From an uncultured Lachnospiraceae bacterium (lineage in GTDB: Bacteria > Bacillota > Clostridia > Lachnospirales > Lachnospiraceae): DNA of 17,176 bases. The stretch lies in contig CAJTSD010000062.1 of the NCBI GenBank assembly GCA_910578795.1, positions 1-17,176 on the forward strand, written 5' to 3'. Below the pieces are notes generated by a model. The model worked only from the letters and a program-made list of their open reading frames with translations. It had not been told where the DNA came from and ran no database searches. Made by a program: the position numbers and the translations under genes. Position 1 is the stretch's first letter, and every line of letters starts with the position of its first letter. Shown here piece by piece: positions 1 through 5,816 of the stretch.

Positions 1-909
1 AAACTGAATTTCCGAAATCGCAGGAACACCTCCCGCCGCTTCGTATGACGGATGGTATGTTCTTTGATAGGGAAGTCCGTATACGTCATCCATTTCCTGC
101 ATGGTTAAAGGCGGCTGCGGTATATTCTGTACGACATACAATCCATTTGGATAAGGCTCAACTAAAACTTTTCCGTTAAACGCGTCTGTATTGTCATACT
201 GTACTTTAAAGCTTTTGGCATATAATGATTTATCCGCGCGCATTTCGTCATAGGACGGCAAAAGTTCATAATCATACAATCCTGAAAGATCTTTCGTCTT
301 ATAAACCGTTCCTGAAACAAATGAAATATCATGCACCGCAATCCCGCTGTTGAGCGCGTCCGCAATCTCAATAATGGATTTTTCACCCATTCCATATGAA
401 ATTAAATCTGCCTGACTGTCAAGTAGAATGGAGCGCTTAAACGAATCTGACCAGTAATCGTAATGCGCCATTCTACGAAGACTTGCCTCAATACCACCGA
501 TAATAATCGGAACATCCTTATATTTTTTGCGAATCAAATTGCCGTACACTACCGTAGCGTGATCGGGACGCTTGTACGCTTCCCCGCCCGGTGTATAGGC
601 ATCGCTCTCCCGGTGTTTTTTTGACACATAATAATGGTTTACCATCGAATCCATATTTCCCGACGAAACAAGAAATCCCAGCCGTGGTCTGCCGAGCGCG
701 GCAATACTTTCCCCATTTTTCCAGTCAGGCTGCGCAATCACCCCCACACTGTAGCCGTGTGACTGTAAAAGCCTTGTGATAATGGCATGTCCAAAAGATG
801 GATGATCCACATATGCATCCCCTGAAATATATACAAAATCAAGCTGTTCTAAGCCAAGCTCATGTACCTCGTCCATACTGACGGGAAGAAAACCGTTTGC
901 AAGTGACAT
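1..909 (-). CDS. YgiQ-family radical SAM protein, N-terminal 303 residues (3' end outside window)
   Basis: The reading frame is open from the ATG at 909 to the left edge, giving 303 codons with no stop. The start has a strong GGAGG ribosome binding site 4 to 8 bases upstream. The product matches the N-terminal half of the large YgiQ-type uncharacterised radical SAM proteins: an opening MSLANGFLPVS, then a cobalamin-binding-like region with GEAYKRPDHATVVYGNLIR, IIIGGIEASLRRMAHYDYW and LISYGMGEKSIIEIA. The visible part ends at PAISEIQF, just before the place where family members carry the CxxxCxxC cluster motif, so the iron-sulfur cysteines cannot be checked. YgiQ proteins have no established reaction. 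It is the second gene of an operon, one base after the pseudouridine synthase stop, and its ribosome binding site lies inside the end of that gene, which suggests translational coupling. Confidence 0.88.
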   Translation of the reverse strand, partial: MSLANGFLPVSMDEVHELGLEQLDFVYISGDAYVDHPSFGHAIITRLLQSHGYSVGVIAQPDWKNGESIAALGRPRLGFLVSSGNMDSMVNHYYVSKKHRESDAYTPGGEAYKRPDHATVVYGNLIRKKYKDVPIIIGGIEASLRRMAHYDYWSDSFKRSILLDSQADLISYGMGEKSIIEIADALNSGIAVHDISFVSGTVYKTKDLSGLYDYELLPSYDEMRADKSLYAKSFKVQYDNTDAFNGKVLVEPYPNGLYVVQNIPQPPLTMQEMDDVYGLPYQRTYHPSYEAAGGVPAISEIQF

Positions 910-910
910 T

Positions 911-1627
911 TCATCCTCCTTGTTTATCAAGCTGTTCCATTTCCTCCTGCCGCAAAGCTCTCCACGTCCCTTTTTCAAGCGTTTCGTCCAGCACAAGCCC
1001 ACCAAAGGAAATTCGTTTTAAATAGGTAACCGTTCCTCCGACTGCACCAATCATTCGCTTTACCTGATGAAAACGTCCTTCCGTAATGGTCAGCAGCATG
1101 GAATAGGTGCCGTCAGACTGTTTTACATTGCTTACGCCTGCAGGCAGTGTTCTCTTTTCGTCCCCGATATCAACGCCCTGCTCCAGCATTAAAATCCCCT
1201 CTGACGAAAGTGTTCCCTCGCACTCCACATAATACGTTTTTTCCACATGCTTTTTGGGCGAAAGCAGTCTATGGGAAAGCGCACCGTCATTTGTAATAAG
1301 AAGCAGTCCCTCTGTATCCTTATCAAGCCTGCCTACGGGAAACAAGTCTTTTCCCACAGCATCCTGCATCAAATCCATTACCGTCCTGTCGCGGTTATCC
1401 TTTGTCGCAGTGACAACACCGGAAGGCTTGTTCAGCATATAATAGGTGAATTTCTGGAATTTAAGCGCTTTTCCCATAAAACAAATGTGGTCTTTTTGCT
1501 CATCTGCTTTATAATCCGGCTTTTTTACCACCAGTCCGTTTACAGTAATGTTTCCGTTTCTAATGTATTCTTTTACCTGACTTCTTGTGCCAACCTGCAT
1601 TTGTGAAAGCAATTTATCAAGACGCAT
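911..1627 (-). CDS. rsuA: RsuA-family pseudouridine synthase (16S rRNA pseudouridine)
   Basis: This 238-residue protein has the two-part RsuA layout. An N-terminal S4 RNA-binding domain (residues 1 to about 45, opening MRLDKLLSQ) precedes a pseudouridine synthase domain. The catalytic motif GRLDKDTEGLLLIT lies at residues 99-112, with the catalytic aspartate at 102. The later GRFHQVKRMIGAVGG is also typical of RsuA/RluE/RluF enzymes. Family members isomerise a single uridine in rRNA, and RsuA acts at U516 of 16S rRNA. The exact target here is inferred from length and order, and an RluB-type 23S target cannot be excluded. The start at 1627 has GGAGGA eight bases upstream. It is probably the first gene of the operon that continues into the YgiQ gene, and it is divergent from ylbJ across about 100 bp. 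Confidence 0.9.
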   Translation of the reverse strand: MRLDKLLSQMQVGTRSQVKEYIRNGNITVNGLVVKKPDYKADEQKDHICFMGKALKFQKFTYYMLNKPSGVVTATKDNRDRTVMDLMQDAVGKDLFPVGRLDKDTEGLLLITNDGALSHRLLSPKKHVEKTYYVECEGTLSSEGILMLEQGVDIGDEKRTLPAGVSNVKQSDGTYSMLLTITEGRFHQVKRMIGAVGGTVTYLKRISFGGLVLDETLEKGTWRALRQEEMEQLDKQGG

Positions 1628-1699
1628 AAGTCCTCCAGTTCAGTTCGACTTTGTGATGGACAATATTTTTGTATTAAATACCATTAAAAAAGAATATGT

Positions 1700-1705
1700 T
1701 ATAAT
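1700..1705 (+). promoter_or_regulatory. Candidate extended -10 promoter element for ylbJ
   Basis: A perfect TATAAT preceded by TG one base upstream (TGTTATAAT) lies 24 bp before the ylbJ start. No good -35 hexamer sits 16 to 18 bp upstream. In Bacillus ylbJ is transcribed by sigma-E, and a weak sigma-E-like pair (ATATT near 1663, CATTAAAA near 1682) is also present. Which element is used cannot be told from sequence. Confidence 0.35.
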
Positions 1706-1729
1706 TAAGAACACTTTTTTGGTGTATCA

Positions 1730-2674
1730 ATGCTTGTCAAAACTTTTGTTTGGTTAATATTAATTATAGCTGTTCTCAGCCATCCTGATGCTACTTTTCA
1801 ATATGCATATGAAGGCTTGTATCAATGGGCGGTAAAAATGGTCCCCACTCTGTTTCCGTTTATGATGATTAGCTCTATTATGGTGTATAGCGGCGCTGAT
1901 TTAGAGCTTGGGCGTATGCTGTCCATTCCCCTTAAGCGCATCTATAAATACAGTACATACGGACTGTATGCAATTTTTATGGGCTTTTTCTGTGGATTTC
2001 CAATGGGCGCAAAGGTTGTCAGTGAGCTCTGTGAAAATAATAAGCTTTCCAAAGAAGAAGCGGTTTCTCTGCTTGGCTTTTGCAATAATATTGGTCCCGC
2101 ATACTTTTTGGGAATTATTATTCCAATACTGCATGCCTGTGGATATCCAAACACACTGCCTTTTTTATTTGGAATGTACGGCATTCCTGCTATATATGGC
2201 ATCTTTTTAAGCCGGCATTTTGCAAAAACACAACCGGACAAATCCTTATACACAAAAACACAGCCGGACAAACTGCGTGAACGGATTTCATTGACAAGCT
2301 GCCTCAAAAAAGCCTGTGCGGAAAATACTCAGTCCCTGATTATGCTTGGCGGATATATCACCTTTACAAATGCCTTTCGCATTTTTCTTGATTTTTTTCG
2401 GCTATCGGACAATATCAAGCGTGTCCTGTCAAGCTTTTTGGAAATCATGGGCGGTGTGCAGACCGTTTATACCTCTTCACTCCTGCCCCGTAATAAAATC
2501 CTGTGGATTATGACAGCGCTCTGCTTTAGCGGGATATCCTGTCTGATTCAGACCAGCAGCTTCCTGGAAAAAGTGCATCTTCCGCTTGCAGCATACCTTA
2601 AAAATAAGATGATACTTACGCTGATTTCCTTTGGATATTACGCATTGCTCCTTTATGTCATTTCATGGAACTAA
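1730..2674 (+). CDS. ylbJ: YlbJ-type sporulation integral membrane protein (nucleoside-recognition/Gate domain)
   Basis: This is a 314-residue, strongly hydrophobic protein with roughly six to eight membrane segments. The sequence is typical of YlbJ: an N-terminal helix, then GLYQWAVKMVPTLFPFMMIS at residues 29-48, and the family block GFFCGFPMGAKVVSEL (85-100) followed by LLGFCNNIGPAYFLG (114-128). These belong to the nucleoside-recognition/Gate superfamily shared with SpoVV and SpoIIM-like spore transporters. In Bacillus YlbJ is made in the mother cell and is needed for normal spore coat and cortex; its substrate is unsettled. The protein is shorter than the roughly 400 residues of Bacillus YlbJ. 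A cytoplasmic loop at residues 165-184 holds two tandem copies of a KTQPDK unit. The ribosome binding site is weak (GGTG five bases before the ATG). The gene ends inside the convergent amidase gene. Confidence 0.85.
   Translation: MLVKTFVWLILIIAVLSHPDATFQYAYEGLYQWAVKMVPTLFPFMMISSIMVYSGADLELGRMLSIPLKRIYKYSTYGLYAIFMGFFCGFPMGAKVVSELCENNKLSKEEAVSLLGFCNNIGPAYFLGIIIPILHACGYPNTLPFLFGMYGIPAIYGIFLSRHFAKTQPDKSLYTKTQPDKLRERISLTSCLKKACAENTQSLIMLGGYITFTNAFRIFLDFFRLSDNIKRVLSSFLEIMGGVQTVYTSSLLPRNKILWIMTALCFSGISCLIQTSSFLEKVHLPLAAYLKNKMILTLISFGYYALLLYVISWN
2223..2272 (+). repeat. 30-bp in-frame tandem duplication inside ylbJ
   Basis: Two near-identical 20-base blocks beginning CAAAAACACA (2223 and 2253) are spaced exactly 30 bp apart. 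They differ at one base in the shared part, and encode AKTQPDKSLY followed by TKTQPDKLRE. The repeat keeps the frame and falls in a polar loop between membrane helices. Confidence 0.8.
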
Positions 2675-3707
2675 GATTTAATAAATTGGAATTTGTCGCA
2701 ATATCGTATAAATTCATCACCTTAAATAAAAGTGTGTCTTTTTTGCCATATCCTATATTGACTGTGACAGTCATCTTGTTCTGCTCTTTGTTCCACGGCT
2801 GCAGGATTGACCAGGTAAGTCCGTTATCTGTTGAAAATGCATAATACTGCAATGGCGATTCATTATCAAGGGATTCCAGTTCTACTGTCGCATAACGGCT
2901 GGTGGTATTGTAATCCAAAAGCTTTGCCTCAAGATATAGGGGGGCAGTCGTGTCATGATATACTCGCCCTTCCGGAACCGGAACGGCAAGCGGGGCATAT
3001 GTACTGTAATTTGCCGTGCCATCCTTCTTTTCAAGCCCGAAATATCTTGCGACTGCCGTTGCGTCACACATGCCAAGTTCCTTGAGCTTGCTCTGCGACT
3101 GGATATTGGCAACATCATTGATATGATCAACATGGCAATGCTCCACAATGATTGCCGGAATGTCCCGCAGCGAACAATGTTTGATGATACCATAATAATC
3201 CGTGCCTTTTGAACCGATTCTTGTTTTAATGCCCCTGTTAAACAATCCCATCTGCTCAAACTGCATCAAAAACTCAGTTCCGGCACTGTAACCCTGACTG
3301 TACAGTGTTCCTATAGATGGTACCCATACTTCGCTTCCGTAGAGCGCATGGGAAATTGACATATTAAAATGAAGGGAAAACAAAAAGTCCGCATTGACGC
3401 TTTTGGCAAATTCCGCCCGCTCCTCTAAGCCCATGTCAGTATCCTGCGTGTGTGTAAGATATACGGTTACATTATTGTATTTTTCAAGCTCCTCCTTCAT
3501 ATACAGTGCTACCTGCATGGTATAAAATTTTTCCGGTATCGGCAGATAATCCGTGCCTAAATTTTCCCCGCCATGCCCCGGATCAATCACAACCACAACC
3601 GGATTTGCCGCATAAGCAGTATTTCCCTGCTGAGGAAATGCAAATGTTCCCACTGCAACTGCCAAACTGAAAATCATTGCTATCAATCTTTTTACTCCTC
3701 CGTACAT
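2658..3707 (-). CDS. Secreted N-acetylmuramoyl-L-alanine amidase (Amidase_3) with unknown C-terminal domain
   Basis: The protein is 349 residues long. The start at 3707 is chosen because GGAGG lies five to six bases before it and the product then opens with a classic signal peptide: MYGGVKR, a hydrophobic stretch, and cleavage after AYA at residue 33. The zinc amidase domain (about 36-225) has every expected ligand: DPGHGG with His45, the Glu59 region (PEKFYT), SLHFN with His113, and the catalytic IIVEH with Glu189. Amidase_3 enzymes cut the bond between MurNAc and the stem peptide. Residues 240-349 form a separate, beta-rich-looking domain (APLYLEAKLLDY, STDNGLTWS, LLFKVMNLYDIATN) that I do not recognise; it could bind wall or be an Ig-like fold. 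It follows the coiled-coil gene after a GAAA-loop hairpin. Position beside ylbJ hints at cell wall or spore cortex work, but this is inference. An in-frame ATG four codons upstream overlaps the ribosome binding site. Confidence 0.9.
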   Translation of the reverse strand: MYGGVKRLIAMIFSLAVAVGTFAFPQQGNTAYAANPVVVVIDPGHGGENLGTDYLPIPEKFYTMQVALYMKEELEKYNNVTVYLTHTQDTDMGLEERAEFAKSVNADFLFSLHFNMSISHALYGSEVWVPSIGTLYSQGYSAGTEFLMQFEQMGLFNRGIKTRIGSKGTDYYGIIKHCSLRDIPAIIVEHCHVDHINDVANIQSQSKLKELGMCDATAVARYFGLEKKDGTANYSTYAPLAVPVPEGRVYHDTTAPLYLEAKLLDYNTTSRYATVELESLDNESPLQYYAFSTDNGLTWSILQPWNKEQNKMTVTVNIGYGKKDTLLFKVMNLYDIATNSNLLNLSSMK

Positions 3708-3752
3708 AAAACCCTCCATTTTCCGATATACTCTCCATGCCGATAACAAACG

Positions 3753-3774
3753 AACCCACAGTTTCCTGTGGGTT
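3753..3774 (-). terminator. Intercistronic hairpin between coiled-coil gene and amidase
   Basis: This is a perfect 9-bp stem (AACCCACAG / CTGTGGGTT) closed by a GAAA tetraloop on the minus strand, 23 bp after the coiled-coil gene stop. The tail reads CGTTTGTTAT, only moderately T-rich. It may be a weak terminator or a processing/stability hairpin that lowers amidase expression relative to the upstream genes. Confidence 0.55.
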
Positions 3775-3797
3775 GTCATCATACAAAACGATACCTG

Positions 3798-4394
3798 TCA
3801 TAACACAGCCGGATTTTGGACATCCTCAGCCGTTTCTGCCTCTTCCTCCATTACTTCCGGCGGAACAAGCGCAGCACGATTTGCCGTTACCACACTGTCA
3901 ATCTCCTGCAAATCACTTACAAGCTTGTTGTAATCCTTTGTAGCAAATTCAATGGACTGTTTAATAATATTTTCAAGATTTGCAAGCATTCCGTCGGAGT
4001 ATTGCATGATGGAAGTCCTCATTCCGTTTGCCTCCATTGTTGCCCTGTCCAAGATATCCTGTGCCTGTTGTGTGGCAAGCTCCACAATTTCATTTGCCTG
4101 TGCATATGCCTGCTGCATAATCTGATGTTCGCTAATCAGCTCCGTTGTCTGTACCGCCGCATTGTCAAGCAGCGCCTGTGCCTTTTGTTTTGCATCGTTT
4201 ATGATTGCTTCCTTGTTTGATATGATTTTCTGATACCGTTTAATCTCTTCAGGAGTCGTCATCCTAAGGTCCCGAATCATCTCATCAATTTCCGTCTTAT
4301 TGACAATAATCATATCCGTAGAAAATGGCTTAAACTTGCAATTCTCTATGTACAATTCAAGGTCGTCAATAATCTGCTCAATTCTGCTTGCCAT
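3798..4394 (-). CDS. Conserved coiled-coil protein of unknown function (often labelled 'ATPase')
   Basis: This is a 198-residue soluble protein that I cannot tie to a known activity. The start at 4394 has GGAGG eight bases upstream; an alternative ATG at 4409 is in frame but overlaps that site. Residues 1-60 look globular (MASRIEQIIDDLELYIENC, MIIVNKTEIDEMIRDL). Residues 60-165 are rich in Ala, Gln and Glu with heptad spacing, typical of a long coiled coil (DAKQKAQALLDNA, ANEIVELATQQAQDILDRA). The tail is acidic (EVMEEEAETAEDV). There is no Walker A motif, signal peptide or membrane helix, so the 'ATPase' label often given to such clostridial proteins is not supported. The layout resembles DivIVA or ATP synthase H/b-like helical proteins. 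It is cotranscribed with rsmD and coaD. Confidence 0.75.
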   Translation of the reverse strand: MASRIEQIIDDLELYIENCKFKPFSTDMIIVNKTEIDEMIRDLRMTTPEEIKRYQKIISNKEAIINDAKQKAQALLDNAAVQTTELISEHQIMQQAYAQANEIVELATQQAQDILDRATMEANGMRTSIMQYSDGMLANLENIIKQSIEFATKDYNKLVSDLQEIDSVVTANRAALVPPEVMEEEAETAEDVQNPAVL

Positions 4395-4455
4395 TTGATT
4401 TTCCTCCATATGAATCCCCATTCAGGCAAAAGGCTGTGAAATTGGGAATTATTCC

Positions 4456-4938
4456 TTATTTTTTAAATTTCCGGTACACAAGCTCTTCTACAAAGTCCGG
4501 CACACATGGCGATATGTCGCCGTCAAATGCCGCAATTTCTTTTACGCCGGATGAGCTTAAATACGCATATTCAAGGCTTGTAGTCAGAAAAACCGTATCC
4601 AGCGTTCCTTTGGAAAGCAGTCTGTTTGTCTGCGCAATCTGCAGCTCATACTCAAAATCAGTAATTGCACGAAGCCCCCTGACTGAAATATGAATATTCT
4701 TCTCGCGCGCATAATCCACCAAAAGTCCGCTGAAGGAATCTACTTCTACATTCGGTAAATCCTTTACAGCCTCCTTTAATATACTAACACGTTCTTCCAC
4801 AGAAAACAACGCATTCTTCGCCTTATTATCCAAAACACTTACAATCAGTCTGTCAAACATCTTTGAAGCGCGCTGAATGACATCAAAATGTCCAAGCGTC
4901 ATTGGGTCAAAACTTCCGGGATAAATTGCAGCATTCAT
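4456..4938 (-). CDS. coaD: Phosphopantetheine adenylyltransferase
   Basis: The 160-residue protein is the standard length for bacterial CoaD. It transfers AMP from ATP to 4'-phosphopantetheine, the penultimate step of coenzyme A synthesis in the cytoplasm. The nucleotidyltransferase motif is clear: PGSFDPMTLGH with the TxGH signature at residues 14-17. The second nucleotide-binding motif is LSSSGVKEIA at 127-136 (family ISSS.VKE). The middle section SVRGLRAITDFEYELQIAQ (85-103) is also typical. The start at 4938 follows a GGGGGGA run about nine bases upstream. It sits 24 bp after rsmD, the conserved rsmD-coaD (ylbH-ylbI) pair. Confidence 0.96.
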   Translation of the reverse strand: MNAAIYPGSFDPMTLGHFDVIQRASKMFDRLIVSVLDNKAKNALFSVEERVSILKEAVKDLPNVEVDSFSGLLVDYAREKNIHISVRGLRAITDFEYELQIAQTNRLLSKGTLDTVFLTTSLEYAYLSSSGVKEIAAFDGDISPCVPDFVEELVYRKFKK

Positions 4939-4962
4939 AATAGAAATCCCCCCTGTTCTTAT

Positions 4963-5526
4963 TCAGCCGTCCAATGCGGCATATTTTTTAATAAATACAT
5001 GTTTGCTTGTTTTGTAAAGCTTTTCTTTTTCGACGTGAAATCCCAGCGCCTGTGCATAATTAAAATCTGTTTTCAGGGCTGATTCTACAACAATCAGCGT
5101 ATCTTCATTGACAAAAGAAGCATCTTTTAACAGCTCTAGCGCTTTCCTGTCATATTCCTGATTATAAGGCGGATCCAAAAAGATAATATCTGCCGTATCC
5201 CTGATACTGCCGCGTATCGCCGCAAATACATCCTGTTTTAAAATAACAGCCTTGTCCGTAAAATGCGTATGCTCTATATTGTCCGTAATACATGCAATCG
5301 CTTTTGGACTGCTCTCCACAAAATATGCCTTCGTCGCGCCGCGGCTCAATGCTTCAATCCCGATACCGCCGCTTCCCGAAAAAAGATCCACAAATACGGC
5401 CCCGGACAGATAGGGCATCAGCATATTAAACAATGTTTCTTTGATGCGGTCGGTGGTCGGGCGTGTATCCATCCCTTCCGGCGCTTTTAGCAAAAGGCGT
5501 CTTGCACTTCCTGCAATAACTCTCAT
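4963..5526 (-). CDS. rsmD: 16S rRNA (guanine(966)-N(2))-methyltransferase
   Basis: This is a 187-residue SAM-dependent methyltransferase. RsmD methylates N2 of G966 in 16S rRNA during 30S assembly. It opens MRVIAGSARR, the conserved RsmD start, followed by TRPTTDRIKETLFNML (residues 21-36), the SAM-binding motif VDLFSGSGGIGIEALSRGA (46-64) and the catalytic LDPPY (117-121). The ATG at 5526 is chosen because GGAGG lies five bases upstream and the protein then begins like its relatives. A GTG at 5577 would add 17 residues but has no placed ribosome binding site. The gene follows the hairpin repeat region and probably has its own extended -10 promoter at 5587. Confidence 0.95.
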   Translation of the reverse strand: MRVIAGSARRLLLKAPEGMDTRPTTDRIKETLFNMLMPYLSGAVFVDLFSGSGGIGIEALSRGATKAYFVESSPKAIACITDNIEHTHFTDKAVILKQDVFAAIRGSIRDTADIIFLDPPYNQEYDRKALELLKDASFVNEDTLIVVESALKTDFNYAQALGFHVEKEKLYKTSKHVFIKKYAALDG

Positions 5527-5586
5527 ATAAACCTCCATTGCCCCATAACCTTGCAGGTTATAGGTACGTTCTTTCACTCCTGTTTG

Positions 5587-5595
5587 ATTATACCA
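5587..5595 (-). promoter_or_regulatory. Extended -10 promoter candidate for rsmD-coaD operon
   Basis: On the minus strand TGGTATAAT (TG, one base, perfect TATAAT) lies about 60 bp before the rsmD start. The hexamer at the -35 distance is poor (CGTACC), so it would depend on the extended -10. It overlaps the foot of the 10-bp hairpin at 5591-5613. Confidence 0.45.
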
Positions 5596-5613
5596 TGTCT
5601 TTCAGACATGGTA
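5591..5613 (-). repeat. 10-bp palindromic hairpin with GAA loop
   Basis: TACCATGTCT and AGACATGGTA form a perfect 10-bp stem closed by GAA on the minus strand. Its core (ATGTC / GACAT) matches the hairpins of the neighbouring 69-bp repeats, while the outer pairs differ in a compensated way (TA/TA there, CC/GG here). There is no T-run, so it is not a standard terminator. Confidence 0.75.
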
Positions 5614-5644
5614 CGCTTCGCGGTGCACACTCGCTTCGCTCGGC

Positions 5645-5816
5645 GCGCGTATAATGTCTGTCGACATTATACCTTAATTACTTCGTAATTACGGTATGTT
5701 TATGCCCATTCGGGCGCGTATAATGTCTGTCGACATTATACCTTAATTACTTCGTAATTACAGAATGTTTATGCCCATTCGGGCGCGTATAATGTCTGTC
5801 AACATTATACCTTAAT
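5645..5816 (-). repeat. 69-bp tandem repeat array, about 2.5 copies, three hairpins per unit
   Basis: Units start at 5645, 5714 and 5783, exactly 69 bp apart; the third stops at about 5816 inside the topoisomerase A-subunit gene. Units 1 and 2 differ only in a few bases around 5693 and 5762. Each holds a 10-bp palindrome (GTATAATGTC / GACATTATAC, at 5649-5672 in unit 1), a 7-bp one (TAATTAC / GTAATTA, 5675-5691) and a short GCCC / GGGC stem (5704-5715). The second and third have GAA-type loops on the minus strand. The third copy supplies the final codons and TAA of the upstream gene. I see no protein coding and no T-run. Confidence 0.9.

Noticed and set aside
1628..1729. Promoter for the rsuA-type gene in the divergent gap
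   Set aside because: AT-rich sequence offers several weak -10-like hexamers on the minus strand but no pair with acceptable spacing stands out.
5645..5816. 69-bp repeat array as a CRISPR array
   Set aside because: Whole units repeat in tandem with no unique spacers, only about 2.5 copies, and no cas genes.
5645..5816. GGTATAATG in each 69-bp unit as real promoters
   Set aside because: No TTGACA-like box at 16-18 bp and no TG extension in the repeat units.
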